Assembly (NCBI GenBank): GCA_002205965.3
Contig: NADL03000464.1
Coordinates: 2,108,001 to 2,172,000 of the forward strand
Direction of reading: 5' to 3'
DNA from: Kappaphycus alvarezii
Lineage: Eukaryota; Rhodophyta; Florideophyceae; Gigartinales; Solieriaceae
Length of the DNA stretch: 64,000 nucleotides
Shown: piece by piece, positions 9,841 to 21,529 of the stretch
How the letters are laid out: each line of letters starts with the position of its first letter
Position numbering within the stretch: the first letter of the stretch is position 1
Position numbers and translations under genes: made by a program
The notes under the pieces: generated by a model
Seen by the model: the letters and a program-made list of their open reading frames with translations, nothing else
What the model was told of the DNA's origin: nothing
The model's database searches: none

Positions 9841-12800
9841 TATTCATCGTAAATCTCAGGATTCAAAAATTCTTCTGTGATGAAAAGTAATGCACTTCGT
9901 ATTGTAGCGTATGATCATTGTATATACTAAAAGAGTACGAAAAAACGCTGGATTCCGACAGGTAATTTGCAAGAAATTTGAAAGAATGATACATGGGGAA
10001 GAGAGTTACATAGTTGTGGGAATGCATTTTCTCTTGGAGCGGAGTATGAGGAGAGGGAGATGGTGTTCCTGCAACAAGCATAAACGCCTGCTGGAAATGA
10101 ACGAGGTCCATCATCATGCCTAAAACCAGAGAAAGTTTAATTCTCGGAGTAGAATGCAACTTTCTCCTGTCCTTACAGCTATAAAACTAGGACAACATTG
10201 GATCCTGTAAGGATTATTTATGTATCGAGGGATTTAATTGATACTACAAGCATCTATGGTTGTTCTCATTATACACAAAGTTATATGAAAAGATTCAGTC
10301 GCAAATATAATCAGTTTCAACGCTGTTATGCTTGAACTGAGATAAATGGAATCTAAAATTTTACATTAAGTTCTGTTTTAACTGCTTTTTCAAAACCATG
10401 TCTTCCTCAATTTCAGCCTGCGGATGAGACGGGTATTATGTTCATACATTTATGCTTCTCGGGACACTATTTTCCAATTTTAAGAATGTTATGCCCGTGC
10501 TTCATCCAATAGAGTGTCAATACATGGAATTGAAACGAGTATGTCATGTCATATGCGCTGCAAAAATCTCAGCAGAGGCATAACTAATCGTTGGTTGGTG
10601 ACATTTAGAGTTCACATGGAATAAAAACCTTCCCAGAACGCAGATTAATTAAGAGATCAAAATTAACTCCAGAATGCCAAGAAAAACGATTAATACCATT
10701 AAAAGGTAGAGAATAGTGCCTCTAACAGTAGTTTCAGATGATTTGGAATTCTTCCGGGAGGAAAAGGGAAACTGTTGCTCGAGTGATACCGGGGTTAAGC
10801 AATTAAAAAGGTTCCAAAATGGGCAGAAATCCAAAGATATGTATGAGAATGAGCATCTTTTGTTCTGGGTACTAAAATGGGCATTTTCAACTCAGAAAAA
10901 CGAGCAGATGTTCTGGGATTCCTATACGTTGGGTGTCAAAAAATGGAGTAAATAAAACTCGTAAATATACGAGAGATGGTTGTAAAAAATCAAAAGAATA
11001 CGTGATATGAATGCAAGCATTCCGTAAAATTAATTTTTGCAAAACGAAGGTGTATTATCATGAAGGAAAAAAGGCGCGGAAGCTGTTCCATGAAGCAGTG
11101 GACGGCAGAACTCATTTTATCTACCGGTATAGAACGAAAAATTTGAAACTATTGTTAAAAAGGTTCAGTTTATATTTTCTTGGATTTAATTTTCACGAAA
11201 GTACTGAAAAATCAGGACACAAATATGACTAAATTGGGACGTTTTAGGAGGCAATGGAAAATCCACAGCTTGCGGTCATAGAAATTTCTCGGTTCCTCTC
11301 ACCCACTAAAAAATGGAGATAGGAAACTAGTGATAGGAAACAGATCATGTACAAACTGCTCGCTTCTTTCCGCCATATCAATGTTGTCAAAAAAGCCGCA
11401 CTTCTATTTATAAGTGGAAAATGCATTTATCATAATAATATTTACTGTAGCTATTTGGATTAAAAATAAGTTACTTTGGCCCATAAATGTTCACTGAGAG
11501 AAATTTCAGAAGCTTTAAATTATATTCAAATAGGTGCCCAGGAGCTTAAAGTCACACAAACTCTGCTAATGTATCCACTTTCATTTACTGAAAGTATAAA
11601 GCATGACAAAATGACACTGAAATCGAATTTTATAGGTTGGTAAAAGTTGATTCGTAGTAGGACCAGCGTTATAATTTCCGATAAAGTTATTTTGATCGAG
11701 CTTAAATACTGTTGAAAGTACATGCCAGATCAACGACAGAAAAAAATTTACCTAATAAAGTTGGTCCTTAACTTTACTCTCACACTGGTACATTTGTCCC
11801 TATATGAAGACAATGGTCCCATAAAAACTAACAGATCCACATCCCAACAGGAGGCTAAAAGTTTTACTAAGTAGAAACATGCACAAAGCTGATGCTTAAA
11901 AATTTATGAAACGGGCAAAATGTATGAATTTCTGTACCATTACACAACAGAAAAGAGAATTCTGTCATCGCTTTCTGTTTTCACTTCTACTTTATATTGT
12001 GCAGCAATATTAGCTTTTCTGCCTTGTGAAGAAACATGCAAAGCGTAGTTTCATCAATTGTTTCAGCCATCCAGCCATCTTTTCAATGATATAGAATTGC
12101 TCTTGATATTCTCCGATTTTAGGAGAGGAGTAATGCTATCAGTCACATCCCCATCAGGATGAGAAGCAGGAATATTTGTTTCCAAAGGTAAAGAATAATT
12201 CTTCAAATTATTTTCTACTTTACCCATTGCTTCTAGTTCTTATATGTTTTTATTCTCTGACGAAGAATCAAAATACACTCACTGCAAAATTCATACTTGG
12301 TAGGATATTTGATTTAAATGTATATTAGTTTGCTGCTGTTATCAGTGCCGGAGAAGCACAGTGTACCAGTAACTACATTATAGTATTCAAATGGTTCGAT
12401 TCATCATCTAACCTACATCCGAGTGTATTTGACCTAAATTATCATATCTACCTGCAAATTTGGTGGCAAAATCGCTGCTTCCTGTGAAATTCTCTTCAAA
12501 TAATCCCTCAAAAACTTAATATTAAGTTCAAAAAGATACCTTCAGCGTCGGGCACACTTTGGTAAACGTTGTAAACAAAATAAAGTTTTACTTGGTTCCT
12601 GACATCAGCAGCCTCTTGCAGTACATGAAGGCTCTCTAAAAGCTCCAAAATATTTAAAGATATAATTTGTCTCTAGCAAAACTTACATATATATATATAT
12701 CCATCAGCTATTCAAGGCGGTGCATCTTAGGGACAAAACAGAACCTTCATTTGACCTTCAGTGATACCTGAGGATAGTCTGTGACTTCTTTTATTATCTA

Positions 12801-12955
12801 GTTTCAATTACAATGGCTCTGAGGTTCACCCCACCGAAAGGAGAATAATTTAATCACCGAGAAATGCACAGTATATGTACACACTTTTTTCACTCGTGCC
12901 TGGTGACAGGCTTCGAGCCAGCCAGTTAGGCACATGACTCTTATTACCCATTATC
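9841..12955. other. AT-rich region without a recognisable gene
   Basis: Frames of 60-100 codons occur (minus 9863-10159, plus 10716-10955 and 11011-11232). Their sequences are low in recognisable motifs and look like chance or very old debris. A short (TA)n microsatellite lies near 12687-12702. Confidence 0.45.
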
Positions 12956-13444
12956 ATGAACATGTCTAGCATACACCGCGGGATAGCTGAACCCCACTTT
13001 TCAAAAAGTAAAGAAACAAATCAATTCCCTTTACTGATTCAATATTTGGTTGCTATCCCATATTTCTTGTCCCTGAATAATACCCCCTTCGAGCCTGAGG
13101 CACTCTATCAGCGCTTGAACCGCCCTTTACCCCCTATTGCAGATACTACAGGTCACCAAGGTGCAAAAAGCCTGGAATAATTGCATTTTGGACAACCGAA
13201 TAAAACTTGTGAGCGCAGAGCCGTATCTTTCCTCTCTGCTCATCGTTTCTCAGTCTCCAAATCACAGTTATTTAAATGCATAAGAATTTATATCTGTTGC
13301 TTTTCACCCTCTATCTTCATCGCTAGGACGCTATCACACGGCGAGAGTATCTCATTAGCAATTGCCACCCATCAAATCTTTCATGGTTCTGTAACGCGAC
13401 CAAGCTTACTTAGAAAAAGTTCCGGTCCCCCATCAATATCATAA
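12956..13444. other. Unassigned, possibly degenerate coding block
   Basis: The + frame from 12956 is open to 13444 except for one TAA at 13178-13180, giving 74 + 87 codons. The minus strand also reads fairly protein-like (LFGCPKCNYSRLF with a CxxC, GGKGRFKR, VPQARRGYYSGT) but has more stops. Base composition is nearer 45% GC than the flanks. I cannot decide the coding strand or the family; an old transposon gag or transposase is the likeliest source. Confidence 0.3.
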
Positions 13445-14298
13445 CAGTCGAGTGGAATGCTTTCGACGAATAGCTACATTTCCCAAGTTGAACGGGCGTT
13501 GAATAATAAAAGTTTATCTATAACTTTGTAATCTATCTCGCTCCTTCCTTAGTAGAATCAAATCCAAAAGTTTTCGTCTCTTGAGTTTAGTGATCATATG
13601 CTCAGTTTCGCGAGCTCTTCGCATTTACGTTTACCTTTTTCCTAACTTATCCGCCCCTCCTCCATTTGAGACATAAAATAACACAAATTTGCCCTGGTAA
13701 ACTGGGGCCCTGCAGTAGTTTCTACAAGTACATCTCGAAGAGCTTCTTTGGCAGTCCAAATCTCTTGTAGGCGACACTTATTCTGTTGGTTTTAGATTCA
13801 AAAGCATGCAACTCAACCTTTTCCCCCAAACATTATCTTTAATGACCTAGTCCTGTACAACAATAAAAATAATAAATGGTCGAAAGCTTGACGCCTTAAA
13901 GTTTGAGACTATACCAGCTTCCAAAAATGTCTGTTCGAAGCGCTGCTTGAGGCAGGAAACTAGCTCTAAACTACCGGCATCACAAGCATATCGCCATAAG
14001 AACAGAAATGTATTAAATGTTGAAATTATGCAGCAACAAAAGCTTTGAAATGCACACTGAACTGGCCAAAACTCGAGGCATATGAACGGTAATGTCTGTC
14101 CTTGGTATGGGCCGGTGTTTCTGCCACCAAGATGTAGTTTTATTGAAACTCAATTTTTACCGAGCTGACCACATCCGCTCTTAATCAGTAATAAAATAAA
14201 ACCATCCAAGACTTAGATCAAAATCTTTTACTCCCTCCCGTACAAAATTATGTACCATTTTTCAAATAAAATTGTCTATACTTGTCTCTATTGGACCG
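13445..14298. other. No gene recognised
   Basis: Only short frames. A minus-strand run near 13970-13640 looks weakly protein-like (KASSFRPFIIFIVVQD) but is broken and unassigned. Confidence 0.4.
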
Positions 14299-14700
14299 TT
14301 GTCCTCATATGAGGACAACTTTTAGCACTTTTTCTATACATTTTTTTTACCTCAGAGCATTTCTTATCCCTCCGCATTAGTTTATGAGTATAGATGGCCG
14401 ATCAAAACAAACTTTTCAAGATTGTTGACCTCGGTAAAGGCTAGAGCAGTTTTCCCTCACCAGTTTCCGCTCTTCGCAAGAAGTTATGAAAACGGCTTCA
14501 TTTTGGAAGGAAATATAGTTAGTATTATCGTGGGGGGTTTTAGAAACGAGGGCGCATGTACAGTAAGAACTGCTGTACTGTAACTTAACAAAAAAAACCT
14601 TTTTTGCAGTAAAACTTTCGGGCTTCCAAAACATTTACCTTTCCAAAATGTAACGGAACCTGTCCTCATATGAGGACAAAGTGTGCCTCATATGAGGACA
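14299..14700. mobile_element. Small non-autonomous element with palindromic terminal inverted repeats
   Basis: The left end is the perfect palindrome TTGTCCTCATATGAGGACAA (14299-14318). Near the right end TGTCCTCATATGAGGACA recurs (14661-14678), and at the very end its shortened form TGCCTCATATGAGGACA (14684-14700). Read inward, the left end TGTCCTCATATGAGGACAAC and the right end TGTCCTCATATGAGGCACAC match over about 23 bases, so they behave as terminal inverted repeats around 400 bp. No transposase is encoded; the 72-codon minus-strand frame inside (14416-14634) has no similarity I can see. This would be a MITE. No target-site duplication was evident. Confidence 0.5.
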
Positions 14701-14832
14701 GTGCTTGGTCAGATAGACACTAGTTATTACCTTATTCCAAAGCATCAATTTTGACTGGAAACGACTGCATTGGGTCCGAAGATCTCGGTTCGGTTTGCTC
14801 CTGAAAAATAGCAGTACCTAGAACATATTCAG
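14701..14832. other. Short spacer
   Basis: Unique sequence between the palindromic element and the solo LTR. Confidence 0.5.
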
Positions 14833-15288
14833 TGAAATAGAGAGGGAAGCAGCTGGGGCTCTGCTAAAGGAACAGTAGAGAAGATGGTAGTGGGTTTCAG
14901 AAAGTTGGGAGCAAAGTGTACCTGGATTCGAAAAAGACTCCAGATGAGGCATCTTTATGTACCTGGATTCGAAAAAGACTCCAGATGAGGCATCTTTATA
15001 TAGATAATACTGTAGCTTTACTCTATAAAGTCTATATTTTGTAAGCTCATTAGAAATTACTAGAAAGTGGAGGTGTAACTATAAAATTATAATATCAAGA
15101 GTATAACTAAGTATATAAGACTCTGACGTGGGGCTCCACGTCAAATGAAAACATTGAAGGAAAATAAAGCTTCTAAATTCATTGAAGACATTGCAGTTTC
15201 TCTGTTACACCACTGTGTAATAGAGAATTGGAATAGCGACAGGGAACAAATCTCTATTACACAGTGGTGTAACAGAGACATTTTTACA
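14833..15288 (-). repeat. Solo LTR of the chromovirus family
   Basis: It aligns end to end with the LTRs at 17376-17804 and 23146-23573, starting TGAAATAGAGAGGGAAG and ending TTTTTACA on the + strand. It is clearly older, with many substitutions. No internal coding region is attached, so it probably arose by LTR-LTR recombination. Flanking pentamers TTCAG (14828-14832) and TTCAC (15289-15293) are a 4/5 match, consistent with a mutated 5-bp target duplication. Conserved internal features are the palindrome TGACGTGGGGCTCCACGTCA (15124-15143) and a perfect 28-bp inverted repeat (15199-15226 with 15251-15278). Confidence 0.8.
14917..14998. repeat. Perfect 41-bp tandem duplication inside the solo LTR
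   Basis: The unit starting TGTACCTGGATTCG and ending GAGGCATCTTTA occurs at 14917-14957 and again, identically, at 14958-14998. The two full-length LTRs carry a single copy of the corresponding segment, so this duplication is specific to the solo LTR. Confidence 0.85.
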
Positions 15289-17375
15289 TTCACCATCAAC
15301 CGGTACTTTAAATAAACACAATAGATTCATGTACTTAAAAGTAATTTCTGTATGAGAGATCGTTTTCATGCCTTCGAAACTACCCGGTGTTTTAGTTTTC
15401 GTTAAAATGTCAGGCGGTTTTAAAAATGGTATCATCCAGTTTGAGTACTTGTTTCCGACTTGCTATTCTTAACTTACTATCGAGGTTGTTTTGTTGAGCG
15501 AAGACACTTCAAAATTTCTGACAGTTAAAAGGAATAGTTCCTGAATTTTCTCCCAATCGAGGACCAATGCGAGATAGCTGGTTTCTGTTGCTTTTGTGGA
15601 ACCCTTCACACCAAAATTTGGAAAATTGTACCTTGATAAAATAATGCGCTATAAACCTTGATGCGTGATGTCTTTGACGTAAAATCACCCTCATAACGTT
15701 ATTTCTGCAGTGGTGTTGAAATCTGCTCACATATTTCTGTTTAATTCTACTAAAACTCGCCAAAATCCCAAATAGAACATGTGGGTTCACTTTAGTGAAT
15801 GAATTTTCTTTCCAAATATTCTATTTATATCTCAGTATCGAAAACTTCGACAGTGGACTAGTTGCGTGCATTACACTATCCCCCGTATCTGCTCTCACAA
15901 ATGTGATCTGGATGACATTTTCTTGAGGTGTGCCAGGCTGTAACTGTGATATTGAGAAGTTGCAAGTGTGGAAAGTTGGTCAATCTACTGCTCTAAAGCG
16001 TTCAAAAGAACCTCTAAAATCCGCTGTTAATCGAAAAGTCGGTCAGGAGGCCCTTCAAATTTACGGCGCAAAACTATAACGGGTAGCGTGATCATCTCCT
16101 CTTTCGTGGCCCAGAATGCCCTGTCTGATCAGTAGTGCTACGCTTCTTTGACCAAATCGAGAGAACTCCTGTTTCTTGTTATTTTGTCAGCTCTGCAGGA
16201 GCAGTTCAGAACCTGAAGTTGATACATCCAACACTGCACTTATGCGAGTATCTTGAACAAGAGAAAAACCATTCTCTGTACTATTCTGCCTACCATTGTT
16301 ACCACCAGCACAATCATCATTACATTGCTCATTTTCAGTCTCGATAACAGCAATTTGACCCTCCGCCGCATGAGCAAGTTTTTAAGCCCTACATCGAGGT
16401 GCAAGGCTGCAGCCAGACTTCATGTGCCTGATTTCAGTTCTCTTGCTGCTGTTTTCAGTCCTCTAGTTGTCTGTGCCGCGGCGAATGCTTAAAATATGGA
16501 TTGTTCCTCAGGAATGACTCCTCATCGTTGTACCAAAGATGCCGGAAAATCATACAAAGGACCGCGAAAATTCTAATACATAGATTAGCACTGAAAATAT
16601 AGCACACATAGGAAGACCTGTGAGCGAAATTCCCCCGTTTGTTTTGCCCGTATAATGCGCAGCATATGGACTCAACTTTTTTTAGTTCATGACCCTGACC
16701 TTGTAAACTCAGGCGTTGGCCCACCTCGCCGTTGAAAGCGTCAAAAGTTTGTTCTTTATACTCTCCGCTAGACTAATCAGATACTTTCCTTCCTTCTTTG
16801 AAAAATCGGGGGCTCGCAAATCATAGGCATTATCCTCAGAATCATCTCACTGTTGCATGCCACCGCCCATAACGACTGAAGTGGCGTGGCTCAATTGATC
16901 ATAAGAAATTTATAACATAATCCTGAGGAAGTCAGAACTTGTTTCAATAGGTTGCGGTAGCTGTGCAGTGATTGAATTACTTCTGGTGACTGTAATACAT
17001 CTCTGCTCTCATACGTTCACCACCCAATAAACGAATTGACCTCTGTTTTTCTTAACCTCCTGGGAGAAGACCTTTTGCTCCACTTGGAAACTGGAAGAGG
17101 TTGTTCTTAGCATTGCATAGTAACCGCATCAAAGCCGCATTCTTTCGATGACAAGCTTTGAACGGGATGCCAAAATAGTTGAGTGGAAAAGGGACCCTTT
17201 GTAATTGTCGTCGATAGTGGAAGCATGGATTTGTTGGCATCTTTTTTCTCTTGTCTTAAAAACTGCGGAATTAATGGTTCATCCTCGTGGTCCAAACCCA
17301 CAATCGAGAGGTATACAGAAGTCAAATCCTATAAGCATTGATCGACCACTTTCATAGAGCATAGTAATCTCCAGA
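15289..17375. other. No assignable gene; minus-strand quasi-coding stretches
   Basis: Minus-strand frames at 15205-15435, 15509-15790, 16455-16724 and 17107-17325 have ordinary protein-like composition and follow one another between stops. This suggests one or more very old minus-strand coding sequences. None has a motif I can name. Plus-strand frames at 16135-16492 are rich in His/Tyr/Ser and look like antisense shadows. Confidence 0.3.
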
Positions 17376-17804
17376 TGAAACAGAGAGGGAGGCAGCCGGG
17401 GCGCTGCTAAAGAAACTGTAGAGGCGATGGTAATGGGTTTCAGAAAGTTGGGGGCAAAGGGTGTATGGAGTGTACCTGGATTCCCACAAGAATCCAGATG
17501 AGCCCCCCCCTTTTATAGACAGTACGGTAACTCTACTCTATAAATTCTATACTCTGTTAGCTCAGTAGAATTTACTAGAAAGTAGAGGTGTAACTATAGA
17601 ATTGTACTATCTAGAATATAACTACGTAAATAAAAACGATGACGTGGGGCTCCACGTCAAATAAAAACATTGAGGGAAAATCAAATTTCTAAAATCATTC
17701 AAGACGATACAGTTTCCCTGTTACACCACTGTGTAATAGAGAACTGGAATAGCGACAGCGAACAAGTCTCTATTACACAGTGGTGTAACAGATACATTGT
17801 TACA
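17376..17804 (-). repeat. 3' LTR of the chromovirus
   Basis: It starts TGAAACAGAGAGGG and ends TTGTTACA on the + strand, so the minus strand reads TGTAACAA...CA. It holds a perfect 25-bp inverted repeat (17718-17742 with 17767-17791) and the palindrome TGACGTGGGGCTCCACGTCA (17640-17659), both in the U3-like part. It differs from the 5' LTR only by AGAG/GCGAG, ATTCCC/ATCCCC and one extra C at about 17512. Confidence 0.95.
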
Positions 17805-17820
17805 CTATTCCCTCCCCCGG
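17805..17820 (-). other. Polypurine tract
   Basis: The minus strand reads CCGGGGGAGGGAATAG, directly followed by the LTR start TGTAACA. This is the expected plus-strand DNA primer of an LTR retrotransposon. Confidence 0.85.
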
Positions 17821-17835
17821 ACTATTGACGTCCTC

Positions 17836-18374
17836 ATCAATGATACTGCGGGAGTATATTATGTTTCCGAATGTACTCTTGGAAAGCTTCCGTTACTACA
17901 GCAGATCCATCCTTCGTAACATCAACGGAGTCCTATGTTGGTTGCCACTCCGCCTCATAACGTGGCACACTACGCATCAGAACCAAGAACTTGAAACGGG
18001 CGTCCAACCTTTTTGTGATCCAAGATAACCTCCACTTTCTGTTCTGGTCCATCAGGCAGCTCAAGCGGTGCAGGTGCAGGAGGAATAGGTAAAGAAATGT
18101 CATTGGGCTGCTCCAAATGTGGTGTGGTGTGAATGATATGAATGACTGGATGGATTTTAAAATGAGCAGGGATATCCAGTCGAACAGTATTCTTACCAAT
18201 TAGCTCCTTAACCACGAATGGCCCATATCTACGTGCACCAAGCTTTTTAGATTCCTGGGACCTAGAATAAACATCTGCAAACAACGAGCGATTGATCCAA
18301 AGCTTTGAACCGACTTTGTAATCTGGAACCTTGTATCGCCTTGAAGCATATGCAGCTTGCCGAGCTTTTGCCAC
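17836..18374 (-). pseudogene. Chromovirus integrase C-terminus and chromodomain (frameshifted)
   Basis: The frame from 18374 continues the integrase after a frameshift. It reads RRYKVPDYKVGSKLW and then RRYGPFVVKELIG, the GPY/F module of chromoviral integrases, followed by a proline-rich linker and KVEVILDHKKVGRPFQVL, the first strand of a chromodomain. A second frameshift near 18000 moves the rest into another frame: PRYEAEWQPT, with the E-A-E-W aromatic motif, followed by an FQEYI helix ending near 17840. Chromodomains steer integration to histone-modified chromatin. Two frameshifts make the product non-functional. Confidence 0.82.
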
Positions 18375-20956
18375 TTGTAGGCAAATTGCGCATCCTCAAG
18401 AGAAACCTTGGGCTTGGCACGAAAGTCTTCCGAGCTTTGAAAGGGTATGCTGCTGCTAGTCAAGAAGTCCAATGGCGATTTAGGTGTCCATCCCAAGTCC
18501 AGCTCAAATGGTGACATACCCAGATCATCGCTCACAGCCGAGTTGTATGCAAATTCTGCAGAAGGAAGCAGTTCATCCCAGTCATCCTGATGACACGAGC
18601 AATAGCAACCGAGATAGTTCTCGATCATCCTATTCATAATCTCAGAAGCGCCATCTGTTTGTGGGTGTCTACTTGTAGACATTCTTAATTTCACCCCACA
18701 AAGATTCATTAGTGTCTTCCAAAACTTTGAAATGAACTTGCTGTCCCTATCTGAGGTCACATCATCAGGCAATATGTGGTTCTTGAATATGTTCGCGAAG
18801 AAGTCTCGAGCCGTGTCCTCAGCAGTATCTGATGTTTTAGATTTAAGAAAATGGACTCGACGAGTAAGTCGATCAACCCAAGTCGTGATCGCATCATGAC
18901 CGCTCCTCGTCAGGGGTAACCTCACAATGAAATCCGTAGCTAATGAACCCCATCTGTGGTCAGGCAATTCCAGTGAAATTAGATCAGTCAACTTTTTTTG
19001 ATCAGAGTCCTTATACTGCTGACACGTGAGACATCCTTCACAATACTTTCGAACATCCCGGCTATTATGTTTACAATGGAAGTTATCTAATCTGGACAGT
19101 GTCTTTGCAAATTTAAAATGTCCACCAACTTTAGAGTCGTGAGCAATTTGCAAAATATCCGAAATTGACCTTCTTGGTATGCACAACTTTCCATTGTAAA
19201 ACAGTCTCGAACCATCTTTTTGGAACATTGGCAGAATTCTTTCAAGTTTCTGCTTCTGAACCATATCCTCTGGCCACTCTCCTTCCATGGCTTTTACCCC
19301 TGGACCAAAGAACTGGTCGTCATCATACCGAGGAATGATCTGATCAACGTCAAGGTAGGGAATTTCAACGTCATTCACTGAGATGTCACGGTCTCCTCCA
19401 GTCACGTGCGGAACTCTGGATAATGCGTCTCCCAAGATGTAAATTCTTCCAGGCTTCAGTGTGATGGGAAAGATTCCGAAGTTACCGAGAGTTTCCAACC
19501 AAAGTGCTTCTTTCCGACTCAGTTTCGGTTTTGTGAAGAAGCTCTTAAGCACTTGGTTGTCTGTGAAAATATCAAATTCAGAACCTTCAAGATAACACCT
19601 GAATCTTCCCAGAAAATTAATCAAAGCCAGAAGCTCTCTGTCATTTGCAGTGTAGTCCGACTCAGCTGGTGAAAGTTTCTTTGAATAGAAAGAAATTACA
19701 CGATCTCTTCCATTCTCATCCAACTGTGTTAGAGTTCCACCGACAGCAAGCTGTGAAGCATCTACATGACCACGAAATGGCTTGTTCCAATTAGGAGCGA
19801 CTAAAATTGGAGCCAACGTCATCGCTTCCTTTAGCTTCTGAAAAGCTTTATCACACTGCTGGTCCCATTTCCCAATACCTCGACTCTTCTTTGTCAGATC
19901 TGTGAGAGGTGCCGCAATTGCCGAGAACTTCTGAATGAACCTACGGAAAAACTGTATTAGACCTAAGAAACTTCTCAACTCCGTTAGTGATTCAGGTTTC
20001 GGCCAAGTTTGTAGGACTTCGACCTTCTCAGGATTGACACGAACGCCATGCTTCCCGACTATTAAACCCAAAAACTCTAGCTCAGTTTGAAAGAAAGAGC
20101 ATTTCTTCGGAGAGATGTACAGCTTGTGGTCCTTAAGTCTCTTTAATACAATTTCCAGATGTTCGTAATGTTCGTCCTCATTCTTACTGAATATAAGAAG
20201 ATCATCCATATAGACAACCAAGAAGACATCGATGCGATCATAGAAGATCTGGTTCATCAAAGTTTGGAACGTAGCAGGAGCGTTGCAAAGTCCCATTGGC
20301 ATAACAAGATATTCAAATTGCCCATACTTTGTATTGAACGCAGTCTTTTCGATGTACTCCGGTTTCACCCTTATCTGATGGAATCCGGTTTTCAGATCAA
20401 GCTTCGAGAAAAATTTCGCATCTCCAAGTCGATCGAACATTTCATCAGAACGAGGGAGTGGAGCATTATTCTCTTTGGTGGTGCGATTCAAAGCGCGATA
20501 ATCGACAACACCTCTAAATTTTCTATCCTTTTCTTTCGCAAAGAAAAGTGGTGCTCCATATGGTGATTTACTGGACCTGATCTTACCTTTCCTCAGAAGA
20601 GGGCTCGACGTACTCTTTTGCTGCCCTAAGTTCGGATGGAGACAACTGGAATAAAGGTCGATGAGGTGCCTTCGCTCTTTCCTCCACTTTGATCTCATGA
20701 TCAACTGATCGAATCGGAGGAAGCCCTCTTGGCAATTCATCCTGAAAGACCATTTGAAATTATCCAGTAATCTGCTCAGTCTTCCATCAAACTTTGAATC
20801 TGTCACTCCTGTCATACTGTGAACTTCAAGTAACTGAAATACTTCGAAGTCACCCCCATGCCTCAGCATTCGTCTAAATTTCTTCAATCCCAAATTGGAC
20901 ACATCAATACGGTTTTCTTCATCGGAATCAATCACTGGAATAGAAGCATCTTTCAA
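18200..20956 (-). pseudogene. Chromovirus pol: RT, RNase H and integrase core
   Basis: A 918-codon frame. RT spans about residues 120-300, with RGVVDYRALN, KLDLKTGFHQI, MPMGLCNAPATFQ and the catalytic YMDD at 249-252. RNase H follows with VDASQLAVGG, the Glu in DRELLAL, and TDNQVLKSF. Integrase has an HHCC zinc site ending CEGCLTCQ and the DDE triad in TDFIVRLP, SDRDSKF and HPQTDGASEIMNR. About residues 68-120 are out of frame: a one-base loss near 20752 and a one-base gain near 20595 cancel, so that segment (normally the linker before RT, with ELPxGLPP) is read wrongly. The frame then shifts at about 18374. The long ORF is therefore misleading; the protein is damaged. Confidence 0.93.
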
Positions 20957-21124
20957 ACATCACAATTCGTTTCCGATAGTCGACACGTGGATTGTGGGCA
21001 AGATGCCACGGCATTCCCAACAGAACATCATACCTGGTTTGGGACACAGCCTTACTAGAAGTATATGTATGTTCGCCTATCTTAATGGTTCCGTTGGAAA
21101 TGATCTAGATACTTCCTCAGTGAC
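20957..21124 (-). pseudogene. Protease-RT linker, broken
   Basis: The region between the protease frame and the RT frame holds at least three in-frame stops in any continuous reading (after CHSQE, after FPTEPLR and before CLKDASIP). The protein between stops still reads as polyprotein (GMMFCWECRGILP, STIGNEL). Confidence 0.6.
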
Positions 21125-21481
21125 TCACTCCTGTGAATGGCAAACAATGACTCCTTCACGCCGAATCTCAAAAAAGATCCTATTTCGCTTCAGGAACTGG
21201 GCTGAAACCACGTTTGTATTGCATCCATCGTCCTTTAGTACTTTGACTGCTATTCCATTCAGTCTACCTTCAAGTACTAACAAAGGCTCCACTGGTATAG
21301 GTCCATCAGTGGGGATGCTGTCATCATGACTAGACGTGATTCCATTAGACTCGGCTTCGGACATTCTCGACTTTTCCCTGTCCTCTGAGAATTTAGCTCC
21401 GGTGATGTCCACAACAGTTTCACTCTGCTCATTGGGACATCTTTTCACACTCACTACTGGTCTCACCTGAGTGTTCACCAA
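21125..21481 (-). pseudogene. Chromovirus aspartic protease region
   Basis: A 118-codon frame with PVEPLLVLEGRLNGIAVKVL followed by DDGCNTNVVS. This corresponds to the retropepsin active site (normally D-S/T-G-A/C-x-x-x-F/V-V). The catalytic triplet reads D-D-G here, an unusual middle residue that may be a mutation. A stop lies upstream (TAG near 21496) and another downstream (TGA at 21125). Confidence 0.72.
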
Positions 21482-21529
21482 GTCTGGTGGACCAACTAGT
21501 TTCCCGAGTCAAAGCTATTCAAATCATTA

